NCBI GenBank assembly: GCA_016222925.1
Contig: JACRQB010000113.1
Location: forward strand, 1 to 12,208
DNA from: Nitrospirota bacterium
GTDB taxonomy: Bacteria; Nitrospirota; Nitrospiria; Nitrospirales; Nitrospiraceae
Direction: 5' to 3'
DNA length: 12,208 nucleotides
Shown here piece after piece: positions 1 through 6,982 of the stretch. Below the pieces are notes generated by a model. That model saw only the letters and a list, made by a program, of their open reading frames with translations, had not been told where the DNA came from and did no database searches. A program made the position numbers and the translations under genes. The first letter of the stretch is position 1. Each line of letters starts with the position of its first letter.

Positions 1-294
1 TGTCGTGGTATAGAGAATGCCGATGGAGACATCCAGCTTCATCCTGCCCCGTTCTTCAACCCAACCAGTAATCCAAACCGTCGCAAGACCGAACACAATG
101 GCCAGCAACAATGGCGGCCAGCCCATCAAGTAGCCGAGTGTCACGCCCGCAAATGCAGCATGCGACGTCCCGGCGCCGACAAAGGCCAGTCCCCGTAGGA
201 CGACAAAGACGCCAATCACAGAGCAGAGCCCGCCGACCATCGCTGCGGCGAGGAGGGAGCGTTGCATGAAGTCGTAGGCGAGGAGATCCAACAT
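1..294 (-). CDS. Zinc/manganese-type ABC transporter permease (ZnuB/MntB family), N-terminal part
   Basis: Partial gene: 98 codons from ATG at 294, running off the left edge. The product would be the integral membrane channel of a metal-ion ABC importer. The visible N-terminus begins MLDLLAYDFMQRSLLAA, followed by a hydrophobic segment at about residues 14-33, then the family-typical RGLAFVGAGTSHAAFAGV stretch (34-51) and a second hydrophobic segment (about 52-76). These resemble the start of ZnuB/MntB/TroC permeases. It lies 16 nt after the stop of the ATPase gene and is surely co-transcribed with it. The ribosome site is weak (GGA about 14 nt upstream), so translational coupling is plausible. 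The metal is inferred as zinc from the neighbouring binding protein, not from this fragment. Confidence 0.9.
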   Translation of the reverse strand, partial: MLDLLAYDFMQRSLLAAAMVGGLCSVIGVFVVLRGLAFVGAGTSHAAFAGVTLGYLMGWPPLLLAIVFGLATVWITGWVEERGRMKLDVSIGILYTTT

Positions 295-310
295 TGTCTG
301 AAGTCCATTC

Positions 311-1138
311 CTAATGGTGATGGTGGTAATCTTCGACGATGACGAGGTCTTTTTCTGTAATGACAAGATCTTTGCCGTAGACTTGGTGAAGAATCTCCGG
401 CTTGAGGACTTCTGTGGGGGGGGCGGCGGCGAAGAGTCGGGTTTTGAGAAGCACCAATCGATCGACCCGTGAGCGAATCATATTTATGTCGTGTGTAATC
501 AAGAGGACGGTCAATTTGAGTTCATCATGCAGCTGTTGCACGAGCTCGATGACATTGTGTTGAGCGGTAATATCCAGGCCGGTTGTCGGCTCATCCAATA
601 TTAAGACCTTGGGCTGTTGTGCCAGGGCTCTCGCAATAAAGACGCGCTGTTGTTGACCACCGGACAGTTGTCCAAGGGAATGATCCTTGTGAGAATCCAT
701 TCCCACCTGAGCCAGGGCGTCCTGCGCGATGTCACGATCCTTTCTCCCTGGACGCTTGAACAGGCCCAGCGCTCCGTAACGACCCATCATCACTGTTTCA
801 AGGACTGTCACCGGAAAATTCCGATCGACGACCCCTTTCTGCGGGAGGTACCCGATCTTGGCGCGATGGTGGCAGCGGAGTTCGTCGCAGGCACAGTCGA
901 AGATATGAAGATGTCCCTCCACGGGGGCAAGAAGCCCCAGTACGGCACGACACAGCGTCGTTTTGCCTGATCCGTTTGGGCCGATGATTCCAATGAACTC
1001 GCCCTCGTAGATAGTCAACGAAATGTCTTTGAGGGCGATGAGTCCGGGAAACCCGAAGGAGGCATGCTCAAAACGGATGATTGGCTCGCGGGGATCTGAC
1101 ACGGAATCCGAAGCTCCTTCCGGGGGTCGTCTGACCAA
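311..1138 (-). CDS. Metal ABC transporter ATP-binding protein (ZnuC/MntA-like)
   Basis: Energises uptake of a divalent metal, probably zinc, as the cytoplasmic ATPase of the importer. Every nucleotide-binding motif is present: Walker A GPNGSGKT (53-60), Q-loop Q100 in YLPQKG, signature LSGGQQQR (158-165), Walker B VLILDEP (178-184) and switch His216 in ITHD. At 275 codons it is slightly longer than usual. The longest frame opens with TTG at 1138, 2 nt after the stop of the binding-protein gene. A GTG at 1102 (residue 13) has a better GGAAGGAG site 11 nt upstream and sits nearer the usual family start, so the true start may be there. The protein ends in EDYHHHH, an oddity that might bind metal (inference). 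Confidence 0.95.
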   Translation of the reverse strand: MVRRPPEGASDSVSDPREPIIRFEHASFGFPGLIALKDISLTIYEGEFIGIIGPNGSGKTTLCRAVLGLLAPVEGHLHIFDCACDELRCHHRAKIGYLPQKGVVDRNFPVTVLETVMMGRYGALGLFKRPGRKDRDIAQDALAQVGMDSHKDHSLGQLSGGQQQRVFIARALAQQPKVLILDEPTTGLDITAQHNVIELVQQLHDELKLTVLLITHDINMIRSRVDRLVLLKTRLFAAAPPTEVLKPEILHQVYGKDLVITEKDLVIVEDYHHHH

Positions 1139-1140
1139 GG

Positions 1141-2091
1141 CTACGAGGTCGTTTCTAATGCGCCGGCCAATTGGAGCACATTATAGCGAAGCATGTCGAG
1201 GTAGGTCGCCGTTCCCTCCAAACCGCCTGGCATCGTGGTCAAGACGACGACGTGCGCCTTGGTTTCCCTCGCCAGTAGCTCCGGGAGGCGCTGACTGAGT
1301 TGAATCTCGGATACGATCACCTTGATATTCTCTCGTCTCATCTTCTGGATGAGAGCTTGCAGATGAAGGGCGGAGGGTTCTGTGCCGGACTGCATATGGA
1401 TCGTGCCAACAATGTCGAGGCTGAATCGCTTTGCCAAATAGGGCCACGCTGGATGATGGGCGATGAATCGTCGGTCGGAGAGCCGCTGGGTACGCGCGGA
1501 GAGTTCCTTTTGCAACTGACCAAGCCGTTGAAGATAGGCCGCTTGATTGGTTCGGAATTCCGTTGTATGACTTGGGTCCACTTCAATGAGAGCGTCGGTA
1601 ATGTGGCGCAGCATGATGGTGACATTTTCAGGGTCCAGCCAGACATGGGGATTCCCGGCTTTCCCGTCGTGATGTGTCCCTTCATGTGCATCCGTATCGT
1701 CGTGAATCAGCTCGACGCCGCGAGAGGTTGTAACCACACGTAACGATTGGCCACCTGCGTTCTTCACCAGCGATGAAACCCACACCTCAAGTCCCATGCC
1801 GATCTCCAATAACAGTCTGGCCTTCCGGACTGCGATCAGATCGGTGGGTTTTGGTGAGTAGGTATGCTCATTTTCATAGCCGTTCAACAACGATGTGACT
1901 CGTACATGGGGGCCACCGACCTGCTCTGCCAAATCCTTCAGAACCGGAATGGTGACCACAATCGGAATCGGGTCGCGAGTCTCTGTCACGGCGTCAAGGG
2001 GTGGAAGGAAGCCAGTTAGCAGAGCGAGGAAAAAGAAAGAAGATAATGTCCGTACATGAGTGAGAGGAAACATCGGCGGGGACGGTACCAT
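1141..2091 (-). CDS. Periplasmic zinc-binding protein of ABC transporter (ZnuA/TroA family)
   Basis: Captures the metal in the periplasm and delivers it to the permease. A signal peptide is visible at about residues 13-34 (hydrophobic run with three Phe at 19-21). Probable ligands are His76 in the HTYSPKPTD motif, His149 in NPHVWLDP and His213 in FIAHHPAWPY. A short His-rich loop (130-149, five His) precedes His149. A His rather than Glu in the third position, and no Asp in the VLTTMPGG stretch near the C-terminus, fit the zinc-type site rather than the manganese type (family knowledge). The first ATG at 2091 and a second at 2073 (residue 7) both lack a strong ribosome site; residue 7 leaves a more compact signal peptide. 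First gene of the minus-strand operon. Confidence 0.93.
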   Translation of the reverse strand: MVPSPPMFPLTHVRTLSSFFFLALLTGFLPPLDAVTETRDPIPIVVTIPVLKDLAEQVGGPHVRVTSLLNGYENEHTYSPKPTDLIAVRKARLLLEIGMGLEVWVSSLVKNAGGQSLRVVTTSRGVELIHDDTDAHEGTHHDGKAGNPHVWLDPENVTIMLRHITDALIEVDPSHTTEFRTNQAAYLQRLGQLQKELSARTQRLSDRRFIAHHPAWPYLAKRFSLDIVGTIHMQSGTEPSALHLQALIQKMRRENIKVIVSEIQLSQRLPELLARETKAHVVVLTTMPGGLEGTATYLDMLRYNVLQLAGALETTS

Positions 2092-2100
2092 CCGCGTATG

Positions 2101-2148
2101 ACGGTGTCAACGACGGCATGAAACGACAGGATGCCAGGAGGACACCGT
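2101..2148 (-). promoter_or_regulatory. Nested stem-loop in the leader of the zinc-binding-protein gene
   Basis: An 8-bp perfect inverted repeat (ACGGTGTC at 2101-2108, GACACCGT at 2141-2148) encloses a second 5-bp repeat (GGCAT 2115-2119, ATGCC 2131-2135). It ends 9 nt before the ATG at 2091. It could be a protein operator, a structured mRNA leader or chance. In minus orientation its last arm also carries TTGACA, 17 nt upstream of TACCGT, a possible sigma-70-like promoter that would start transcription close to the second ATG at 2073. No known zinc riboswitch or Zur box is recognised. Confidence 0.35.
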
Positions 2149-2165
2149 TCAAAAGAAACGCCCTC

Positions 2166-2288
2166 AGGATGTTCAAAAAATCCGTCCAGCAAGACCGCAG
2201 CGAGCGAAGAGGCGAAGCGTACTTTGGGCCGTACGTTGAGCCCTCTAAGCGATGCGAGAACGCCGCTGGCGGACTTTTTGAACATCCT
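2166..2288. repeat. 123-bp MITE/REP-like intergenic element with terminal inverted repeats
   Basis: The left end (2166-2190, AGGATGTTCAAAAAATCC then GTCCAGC) and the right end (2265-2288) are near-perfect inverted repeats of 24-25 nt, differing by about two changes. The interior has further pairing potential, for example CGTAC 2218-2222 with GTACG 2231-2235. It has no coding capacity of its own, and no clear target-site duplication is seen at the flanks. From memory, the body resembles an intergenic element found in many copies in Nitrospira genomes; this was not checked. It sits between two divergent genes, so it cannot be a shared terminator. Only one copy is present in the window. Confidence 0.75.
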
Positions 2289-2336
2289 GTTAGGCCCTGT
2301 CCATTCGCCTCCTTGACCGTACACGAAAGTTCGATT

Positions 2337-2362
2337 AGCGTAGTACGCTCATGAGCTGCTCA
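2337..2362. promoter_or_regulatory. Cluster of short palindromes upstream of anmK
   Basis: Three palindromes overlap or abut: AGCGTA-G-TACGCT (2337-2349), GCTCATGAGC (2347-2356) and TGAGC-T-GCTCA (2352-2362). They end about 31 nt before the anmK ATG. A TTGACC at 2313-2318 could be a -35 element, but no good -10 follows it. The cluster may be an operator; short palindromes do arise by chance, so confidence is low. Confidence 0.25.
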
Positions 2363-2393
2363 GCATTCAGGCGATTGTGAAAGGATACCGGAG

Positions 2394-3593
2394 ATGAACG
2401 TTGTCGGATTGATGTCAGGAACTTCAGCCGACGGAGTCGATGCGGCGCTGGTGACCATTGTCCGCCAGAAAGCCGGTCTCAGAGTCGAGATGATCGCGTT
2501 TCATTCACTTTCCTATCCGCGTTCGCTGCAGCAACGCATTCTCTCTGCATCGGTGTCGGGAACGGTGACGGATATTTGCCACCTGAATGCGCTCTTAGGT
2601 GAATGGTTCGCCGATGCTGCCTTAGGAGTCATTCGGTCGGCTCAACTGTCGCCAGAGGACGTAGATCTCATCGGATCTCACGGCCAAACCGTGCATCACC
2701 TGCCGCATGGCATCAAAGATACCGGTGTCGGCGCCATACGGTCGACACTGCAAATCGCTGAGCCAGCCGTCATTGCCGAACGCACCGGGATTACCACGGT
2801 GGCTAATTTTCGGCCACGCGATATCGCGGCCGGCGGGCAGGGAGCGCCGTTGACCCCGGGGGTCCACGCGCTGCTGTTTCGGCATCCGCGCCGCGCGAGG
2901 CTGATCGTGAATCTTGGGGGCATCAGCAACGTGACCTATCTTCCCCGCGGATCAAGCTCTGCGGAACTCGCCGCCTTCGACACGGGCCCGGCAAATATGG
3001 TGCTCGATGGGCTCATGTCTCGTATCACGAATGGTCGGGCCTCGATGGACCGCGAAGGACGCTTGGCGGCCAAAGGCCAGGTTGATTCAAGATTGCTCGC
3101 CAAACTTCTCGCCCATCCGTATCTGTCTCAGGCGCCGCCAAAATCGACCGGTCGCGAAGCCTTCGGCACAAAGATGCTGGACGAATTGCTCAATTGGCAA
3201 CAGACACGTCGGTTATCGGTTGAAGATCTTCTGGCCACCTGTAGTCGTTGGACTGCTGAAGCGGTCGGGACGGCCAGACGGTGGATCAAGGGGGGAATCG
3301 ATGACGTGATTGTGGGAGGGGGCGGTGTCCGGAACCAGGCGATCATGGGACATTTAACGGATATCTTTGCTCCAGTGCCGGTCACATCCTTTGAGGCTCA
3401 TGGCTGGGACAGTAAAGCGCTGGAATCGGTGGCATTTGCCGTCCTTGCGTATCAGACCATTATGGAACAGTGTGGAAACGTTCCCTCGGTTACGGGGGCG
3501 GCATCCCCACGGATATTAGGTTGCATCGTTCCAAGCGGCTCACAGTGGTATGAGCGGCTACGATCGCGCAAAGGCGGAAGCAAAACGAAATGA
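2394..3593 (+). CDS. anmK: Anhydro-N-acetylmuramic acid kinase
   Basis: Cytoplasmic ATP-dependent kinase that opens and phosphorylates 1,6-anhydro-MurNAc to MurNAc-6-phosphate during recycling of cell-wall peptides and sugars. Recognised from the N-terminal GLMSGTSADGVDAAL (5-19), GSHGQTVHHLP, FRPRDIAAGGQGAPLTP, NLGGISNVT, AFDTGPANMVLDG, STGREAFG and the late VGGGGVRN nucleotide-binding loop, all typical of AnmK in the ASKHA fold. At 399 residues it is about 30 longer than the E. coli enzyme, mostly through a basic C-terminal tail after the VTGAASPRILG motif. AAAGGA lies 8 nt before the ATG. Its stop overlaps the start of the next gene (ATGA), so the two are probably translated together. Confidence 0.97.
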   Translation: MNVVGLMSGTSADGVDAALVTIVRQKAGLRVEMIAFHSLSYPRSLQQRILSASVSGTVTDICHLNALLGEWFADAALGVIRSAQLSPEDVDLIGSHGQTVHHLPHGIKDTGVGAIRSTLQIAEPAVIAERTGITTVANFRPRDIAAGGQGAPLTPGVHALLFRHPRRARLIVNLGGISNVTYLPRGSSSAELAAFDTGPANMVLDGLMSRITNGRASMDREGRLAAKGQVDSRLLAKLLAHPYLSQAPPKSTGREAFGTKMLDELLNWQQTRRLSVEDLLATCSRWTAEAVGTARRWIKGGIDDVIVGGGGVRNQAIMGHLTDIFAPVPVTSFEAHGWDSKALESVAFAVLAYQTIMEQCGNVPSVTGAASPRILGCIVPSGSQWYERLRSRKGGSKTK

Positions 3594-4096
3594 GACTTCT
3601 TCTGGTCGGTACGGTCATTATGGGGATCATCATGCTTTGGCGTTATCTGAGGAAGACACGACGGGGGAAGAAGCGGACAACGCCATTTGCCATTCCTTCC
3701 GGCGTTACCATCGGGCCTACCCGATTGCTCGAGGAAGAAGAAATCGCGTTGTATAGCCTCCTGCAAATGGCTGTCCAAGAGCGCTACCTTGTCTTTAGTC
3801 AGGTACCGCTCTGGTCCTTCATCGAGGTCGAAGCGGAGGCAACAGTGCGTTCCAATCTTCTGCGAGAAATTGCACTCAAACGAGTCGATTTTGTCTTGGT
3901 CCATCCTGGCTCATGTCGTGTCGAACATGTCGTCCAGATCGAACGTGAATCTTCACCACCTCATCAAGACGAACGGCAACGCATCATCGAGTCGGTGCTG
4001 AACGCAGCAGGGATCAAGCTGACAACGGTACAGCCGAAGAAAAGCCACACGCTGCCAGATCTGACCACTCGATTGGGGATCACTGCAGAGGAGTGA
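3590..4096 (+). CDS. Membrane-anchored DUF2726-like protein
   Basis: A 168-residue protein with one N-terminal transmembrane segment (about residues 2-18) followed by a basic patch RKTRRGKKR (21-29), so the domain probably faces the cytoplasm. Residues from about 45 to 150 resemble DUF2726: LLEEEEIALYSLLQMAV, a RYLVFSQVPL strand, VDFVLVHPGSCRVEHVVQIE and a late AAGIKL strand. DUF2726 domains have been linked to nuclease-like folds; here the acidic residues after the VVQIE strand (IERESS) are less canonical, so activity cannot be claimed. It starts inside the anmK stop codon. Its last 133 bp overlap the 3' end of the opposing TPR gene. Confidence 0.8.
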   Translation: MRLLLVGTVIMGIIMLWRYLRKTRRGKKRTTPFAIPSGVTIGPTRLLEEEEIALYSLLQMAVQERYLVFSQVPLWSFIEVEAEATVRSNLLREIALKRVDFVLVHPGSCRVEHVVQIERESSPPHQDERQRIIESVLNAAGIKLTTVQPKKSHTLPDLTTRLGITAEE

Positions 4097-4518
4097 CGAG
4101 TCGTATCAGGGTATTGGCCCACCACCCGGTCAAACATCAGTCGTGCCGTCTCATGATCCCTCAGTTTGGTGTACGTCTGGCCGAGCTTCAGCGTGGAAGC
4201 TGCCAACTTAGGGCTGAGTGGATAATTTGACACGACTTCATTGAACGACTTGAGCGCATCTCGATATCGTCCCATCCGATATTGACATTCCCCGATCCAA
4301 TATTGTGCATTGGCGGCCAAGGCGGATTCGCTATGCAGTTCGATGAAGAGTTGGAAACCTGCCATGGCTGCTTTGTAGTCGCGGTGCTTAAATTCATCCA
4401 TGATGCGATCATATAACCGGCGGGTCGTATCCTGCCGTTGAGTCGGAGCAGCTAGGGACTGGCCCACCGAGAAGAATATGCATAGGAGGATGAGAATTCC
4501 GAGACATTTCTGGAGCAT
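3964..4518 (-). CDS. Short exported TPR protein related to the YbgF/CpoB C-terminal domain
   Basis: A 184-residue protein starting at ATG 4518, chosen because GGAGG lies 6 nt upstream and a signal peptide follows at once (MLQKCLGILILLCIFF to about residue 24). Residues about 30-140 carry TPR repeats typical of the YbgF C-terminus: DEFKHRDYKAAMAGFQLFI, YWIGECQYRMGRYRDAL, KLGQTYTKLRDHETARLMF and the QYPDT ending. The N-terminal coiled coil of classic YbgF is absent. In E. coli YbgF/CpoB works with Tol-Pal and wall synthesis at division; that role is only suggested here. After QYPDT the frame runs 133 bp antisense into the DUF2726-like gene, so the last ~40 residues look like non-homologous read-through. 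Confidence 0.8.
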   Translation of the reverse strand: MLQKCLGILILLCIFFSVGQSLAAPTQRQDTTRRLYDRIMDEFKHRDYKAAMAGFQLFIELHSESALAANAQYWIGECQYRMGRYRDALKSFNEVVSNYPLSPKLAASTLKLGQTYTKLRDHETARLMFDRVVGQYPDTTRHSSAVIPNRVVRSGSVWLFFGCTVVSLIPAAFSTDSMMRCRSS

Positions 4519-4691
4519 AACAGGCCTCCATCTGTTCAAGCGGCAGTCAAGGGGCTTAGGCACGCAATCAGTATGCCAGGGCTCCTGCCATTCACGAATG
4601 CGAAACGTTTAAAAAACAGGATCTTGCGCAATCGAAGAAGCCAATCGTTTTGAGGGTTTTCCAGGGGCGTGTTAATGAAGACACAGTTTTG

Positions 4692-4697
4692 TACAAT
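4692..4697 (+). promoter_or_regulatory. Possible -10 box for the beta-helix gene
   Basis: TACAAT lies 44 nt before the ATG at 4742 and matches the sigma-70 -10 consensus in five of six bases. The -35 partner is poor (TGTTAA with a 16-nt spacer). No other feature is seen between 4519 and 4741. Confidence 0.25.
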
Positions 4698-4741
4698 GTG
4701 GTTTCCTTGGCTCATTCAGTATTCATATTCAAAGGGCCTCC

Positions 4742-5584
4742 ATGTCTCGTCAAGGCCGTAAGAACGAGACAAACCTTTCCGAGGAGAACATCGTGAGTGA
4801 AGAGCCCATTCCGACCAACCCCCTGGGCGGACGAACCTTGGTTGTCGATCCGACCGATCAGCGCTGGTATCCCACTCCAAGTACCGCGCTGAAGGATGCC
4901 GCTGAATCGGATCAGGTCTATGTCCGTCCTGGGATCTATGAGGATAAGCTTGTCGTCACCCAACGGCCGATACGGCTTGTCGGTGCCGGACGAGATAGTG
5001 TCCAAATCTTTTGCCGCCGCAGCGGGCCGCTGTATCTTCAAGAGGTACCGGAAGGGTGGATTACCGGCATCACGTTCCGCTATGTCGGCAGCGACCAGCA
5101 TTCAGCGCTGAATATACTCAACTCCACATGCATCATCACGCAGTGCCGAGCGATGGAAGGGATTTTGTCGGGCGTGGTGTTGTATGGACCCGAATGTCGG
5201 GTCGCCTTCACCGACAACGAAGTGTGCCGTAATCGGGAGTCGGGTATTTTCGTGTTTGCCGGCGCTCAACCGCGGGTGGCCAATAATCGCTGTGTGGAGA
5301 ATCACCATTTCGGCATCGCGGTCCGAGATCCGGGCAGCCGTCCGGAACTGGTGCGGAATCTGTGTGAAGACAACATGCTGAGCGGCATACTCATGTTCCA
5401 GCACGCCGAAGGGCTGATTGTCGATAATGTGTGTCGGAACAATCAGCACTGGGGCATCCTCCTGACACCTGATTCCCATCCCAACCCTGCTCCACCGGTG
5501 CTTCCTACGATGAATCGACTCGAACCGAATGGAATCGGTGTGTATTCAATCTCTGATCAACCGCTTGCTCAGATCGGTCGATAA
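4742..5584 (+). CDS. Right-handed parallel beta-helix protein (NosD/CASH-like repeats), function unknown
   Basis: A 280-residue protein with no signal peptide or membrane segment, so probably cytoplasmic. It opens with a typical beta-helix cap: TPSTALKDAAESDQVYVRPGIYEDKLVV (45-72), then IRLVGAG. Coils follow with a period of about 22-24 residues, clearest at 162-241, where each coil reads C-x2-3-N-x3-G-I (Cys162, 184, 208, 231). Such folds occur in carbohydrate-active enzymes and NosD-like proteins; no catalytic motif is recognised. The ATG at 4742 has only a weak GGG upstream. A GTG at 4793 (residue 18) has a strong GAGGAG site 6 nt upstream and may be the real start. It converges on the GGDEF gene with 33 nt between. 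Confidence 0.8.
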   Translation: MSRQGRKNETNLSEENIVSEEPIPTNPLGGRTLVVDPTDQRWYPTPSTALKDAAESDQVYVRPGIYEDKLVVTQRPIRLVGAGRDSVQIFCRRSGPLYLQEVPEGWITGITFRYVGSDQHSALNILNSTCIITQCRAMEGILSGVVLYGPECRVAFTDNEVCRNRESGIFVFAGAQPRVANNRCVENHHFGIAVRDPGSRPELVRNLCEDNMLSGILMFQHAEGLIVDNVCRNNQHWGILLTPDSHPNPAPPVLPTMNRLEPNGIGVYSISDQPLAQIGR

Positions 5585-5617
5585 GAGCAATCAGGAGTTG
5601 CCGAAGATCGATGATCG

Positions 5618-6541
5618 TTAACTGAAGCAGGTAGAGGAAGACGAAGCATCAGGAATGTGAAATTGAAAAGAACTTCCCCCTTGTTGTTTGGCTCGATACA
5701 TTGCGGCGTCGGCATGCTTCAAGAGCTCATCAACTTCGTGATCATCGGTTGGGTAGACGGTAATCCCGATACTGACTCCGATTAACGCTCTGTGTTCCCC
5801 AAGGTGGAATGGTTCCGCCAATCGCTTGGTGATTCGCTGGGCGACCAACGTGATATCCTCTTCGCACGTCAGGCCTTCCAGGATAATGGTAAACTCATCT
5901 CCTCCCATACGGGCAACTGAGTCTACTTCTCGGACACACTCTTGCAGTCGTTCAGCGACGGCCTTCAAAAGCTGATCACCGACACTGTGACCCATGGTGT
6001 CGTTCACCGGCTTGAAGTGATCAAGATCGAGCAGCATGAGGCCGAGAGGCTGTTGGAGCCGTTTACTGCGGGCCATGGCTTGGATCAGGCGATCACGAAA
6101 CAACGTGCGGTTCACAAGGCCTGTCAGCTGATCATATTGGGCCAGGTAGGTCAGCCGCTCTTCAGCCCGCTTTCGTTCGATGGCATAGCGAATTGAGCGA
6201 GCCAACAGCTCCGACGGCCCTTGTCCCTTGACGAGGTAATCCTGTGCTCCATTCTGGAGAACCTGTAGCGCGAGTGTTTGATCATTGAGCCCACTGAGCA
6301 CGATGATGGCAATCGTCGGATTCGCGGCTTGCATTTGACGCACGGTTGAGAGCCCATAACCGTCCGGGAGTGATAGGTCGAGAAGGACGGCGTCAAAACG
6401 TATCCGAGCTAGGCGGGTGACAGCGTCGCTCAGGCGGGTCACATGGATGATCTCGAATTCTTCCATGCCCCATTCCGCCAGAATGTCTTGAGTCAGGCGC
6501 GCATCAACGTCGTTGTCTTCGACTAATAGGATTTTGATCAT
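5618..6541 (-). CDS. Response regulator with diguanylate cyclase output (REC-GGDEF)
   Basis: Makes cyclic di-GMP from two GTP when its receiver domain is phosphorylated by an unidentified sensor kinase. The REC domain spans 1-120 with acidic pocket Asp9, phosphoacceptor Asp55, switch Ser83 and Lys105. A short helix (115-132) links it to the GGDEF domain (about 133-295). The active-site loop is canonical GGDEF (213-217), and an RxxD inhibitory site REVD lies at 204-207 with the usual five-residue spacing, so product feedback inhibition is expected. LDLDHFKPVND (171-181) and a GHSVGD motif complete the fold. The protein ends in a Ser-rich tail. GGAG precedes the ATG by 4 nt. No kinase gene is adjacent. 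Confidence 0.95.
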   Translation of the reverse strand: MIKILLVEDNDVDARLTQDILAEWGMEEFEIIHVTRLSDAVTRLARIRFDAVLLDLSLPDGYGLSTVRQMQAANPTIAIIVLSGLNDQTLALQVLQNGAQDYLVKGQGPSELLARSIRYAIERKRAEERLTYLAQYDQLTGLVNRTLFRDRLIQAMARSKRLQQPLGLMLLDLDHFKPVNDTMGHSVGDQLLKAVAERLQECVREVDSVARMGGDEFTIILEGLTCEEDITLVAQRITKRLAEPFHLGEHRALIGVSIGITVYPTDDHEVDELLKHADAAMYRAKQQGGSSFQFHIPDASSSSTCFS

Positions 6542-6602
6542 CGCGCTCCAGGCCTGAGCCTTTTCCTAATCTCCTCCCAACCACTGCTTCACGCATATGC
6601 TA

Positions 6603-6630
6603 AGTATAGCTTAAGACACTGAATCAACAA
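6603..6630 (-). promoter_or_regulatory. Predicted sigma-70-type promoter of the REC-GGDEF gene
   Basis: Reading the minus strand, TTGTTG (6625-6630) is followed after 16 nt by TATACT (6603-6608), matching the -35 and -10 consensus in four and five of six bases. It lies about 60 nt upstream of the ATG at 6541, leaving a leader of ordinary length. Confidence 0.45.
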
Positions 6631-6892
6631 GCAAATCCAGGAAGTGCTTACATGCTCGAGTCCTCGTCAGAGTGTCTGCAACGCAACGGTCTGGTCGGTA
6701 TCTTAGATATGCGATATGTACGGAGGAAACAGCGGGCGGAATGCCATGAGGAGCGTGCGTCGACTAGGAGAAAATAATTCCGTCTGCAGGGATCGCTCTT
6801 TGGCTGTTTACGCGGGACGGAATCGTGGCGGGCTGGTTGGTCAATGAGGCACTCGCCGGCGAGAACTTGGAAGACCGGCGGAATCTTATCGA

Positions 6893-6917
6893 GCCCAGAC
6901 CCACTACTAGTCTGGGC
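6893..6917. other. Perfect 8-bp stem-loop, possible transcript end of the lipoprotein gene
   Basis: GCCCAGAC (6893-6900) and GTCTGGGC (6910-6917) form an 8-bp perfect stem with a 9-nt loop, about 66 nt beyond the stop of the minus-strand lipoprotein gene. Neither strand has a following T-tract, so it is not a classical intrinsic terminator. The rest of 6542-6982 holds the promoter above, a 12-bp palindrome (CTCGCCGGCGAG, 6852-6863) and a spaced repeat ATTCCGTC/GACGGAAT (6777-6784, 6816-6823). No convincing gene is seen there. Confidence 0.35.
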
Positions 6918-6982
6918 ACTCCGAATGAGTTACATCACTCTTAGGCAAAAGAGAACAGTAGGATCAGGCTCGAAAGGTTTCA

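Noticed and set aside
617..970. A 117-codon plus-strand frame across the ABC ATPase gene
   Set aside because: It lies wholly antisense to the conserved ATPase motifs; shadow frame.
2118..2354. Plus-strand and minus-strand open frames through the 123-bp repeat
   Set aside because: They arise from the inverted-repeat element and show no protein features or start signals.
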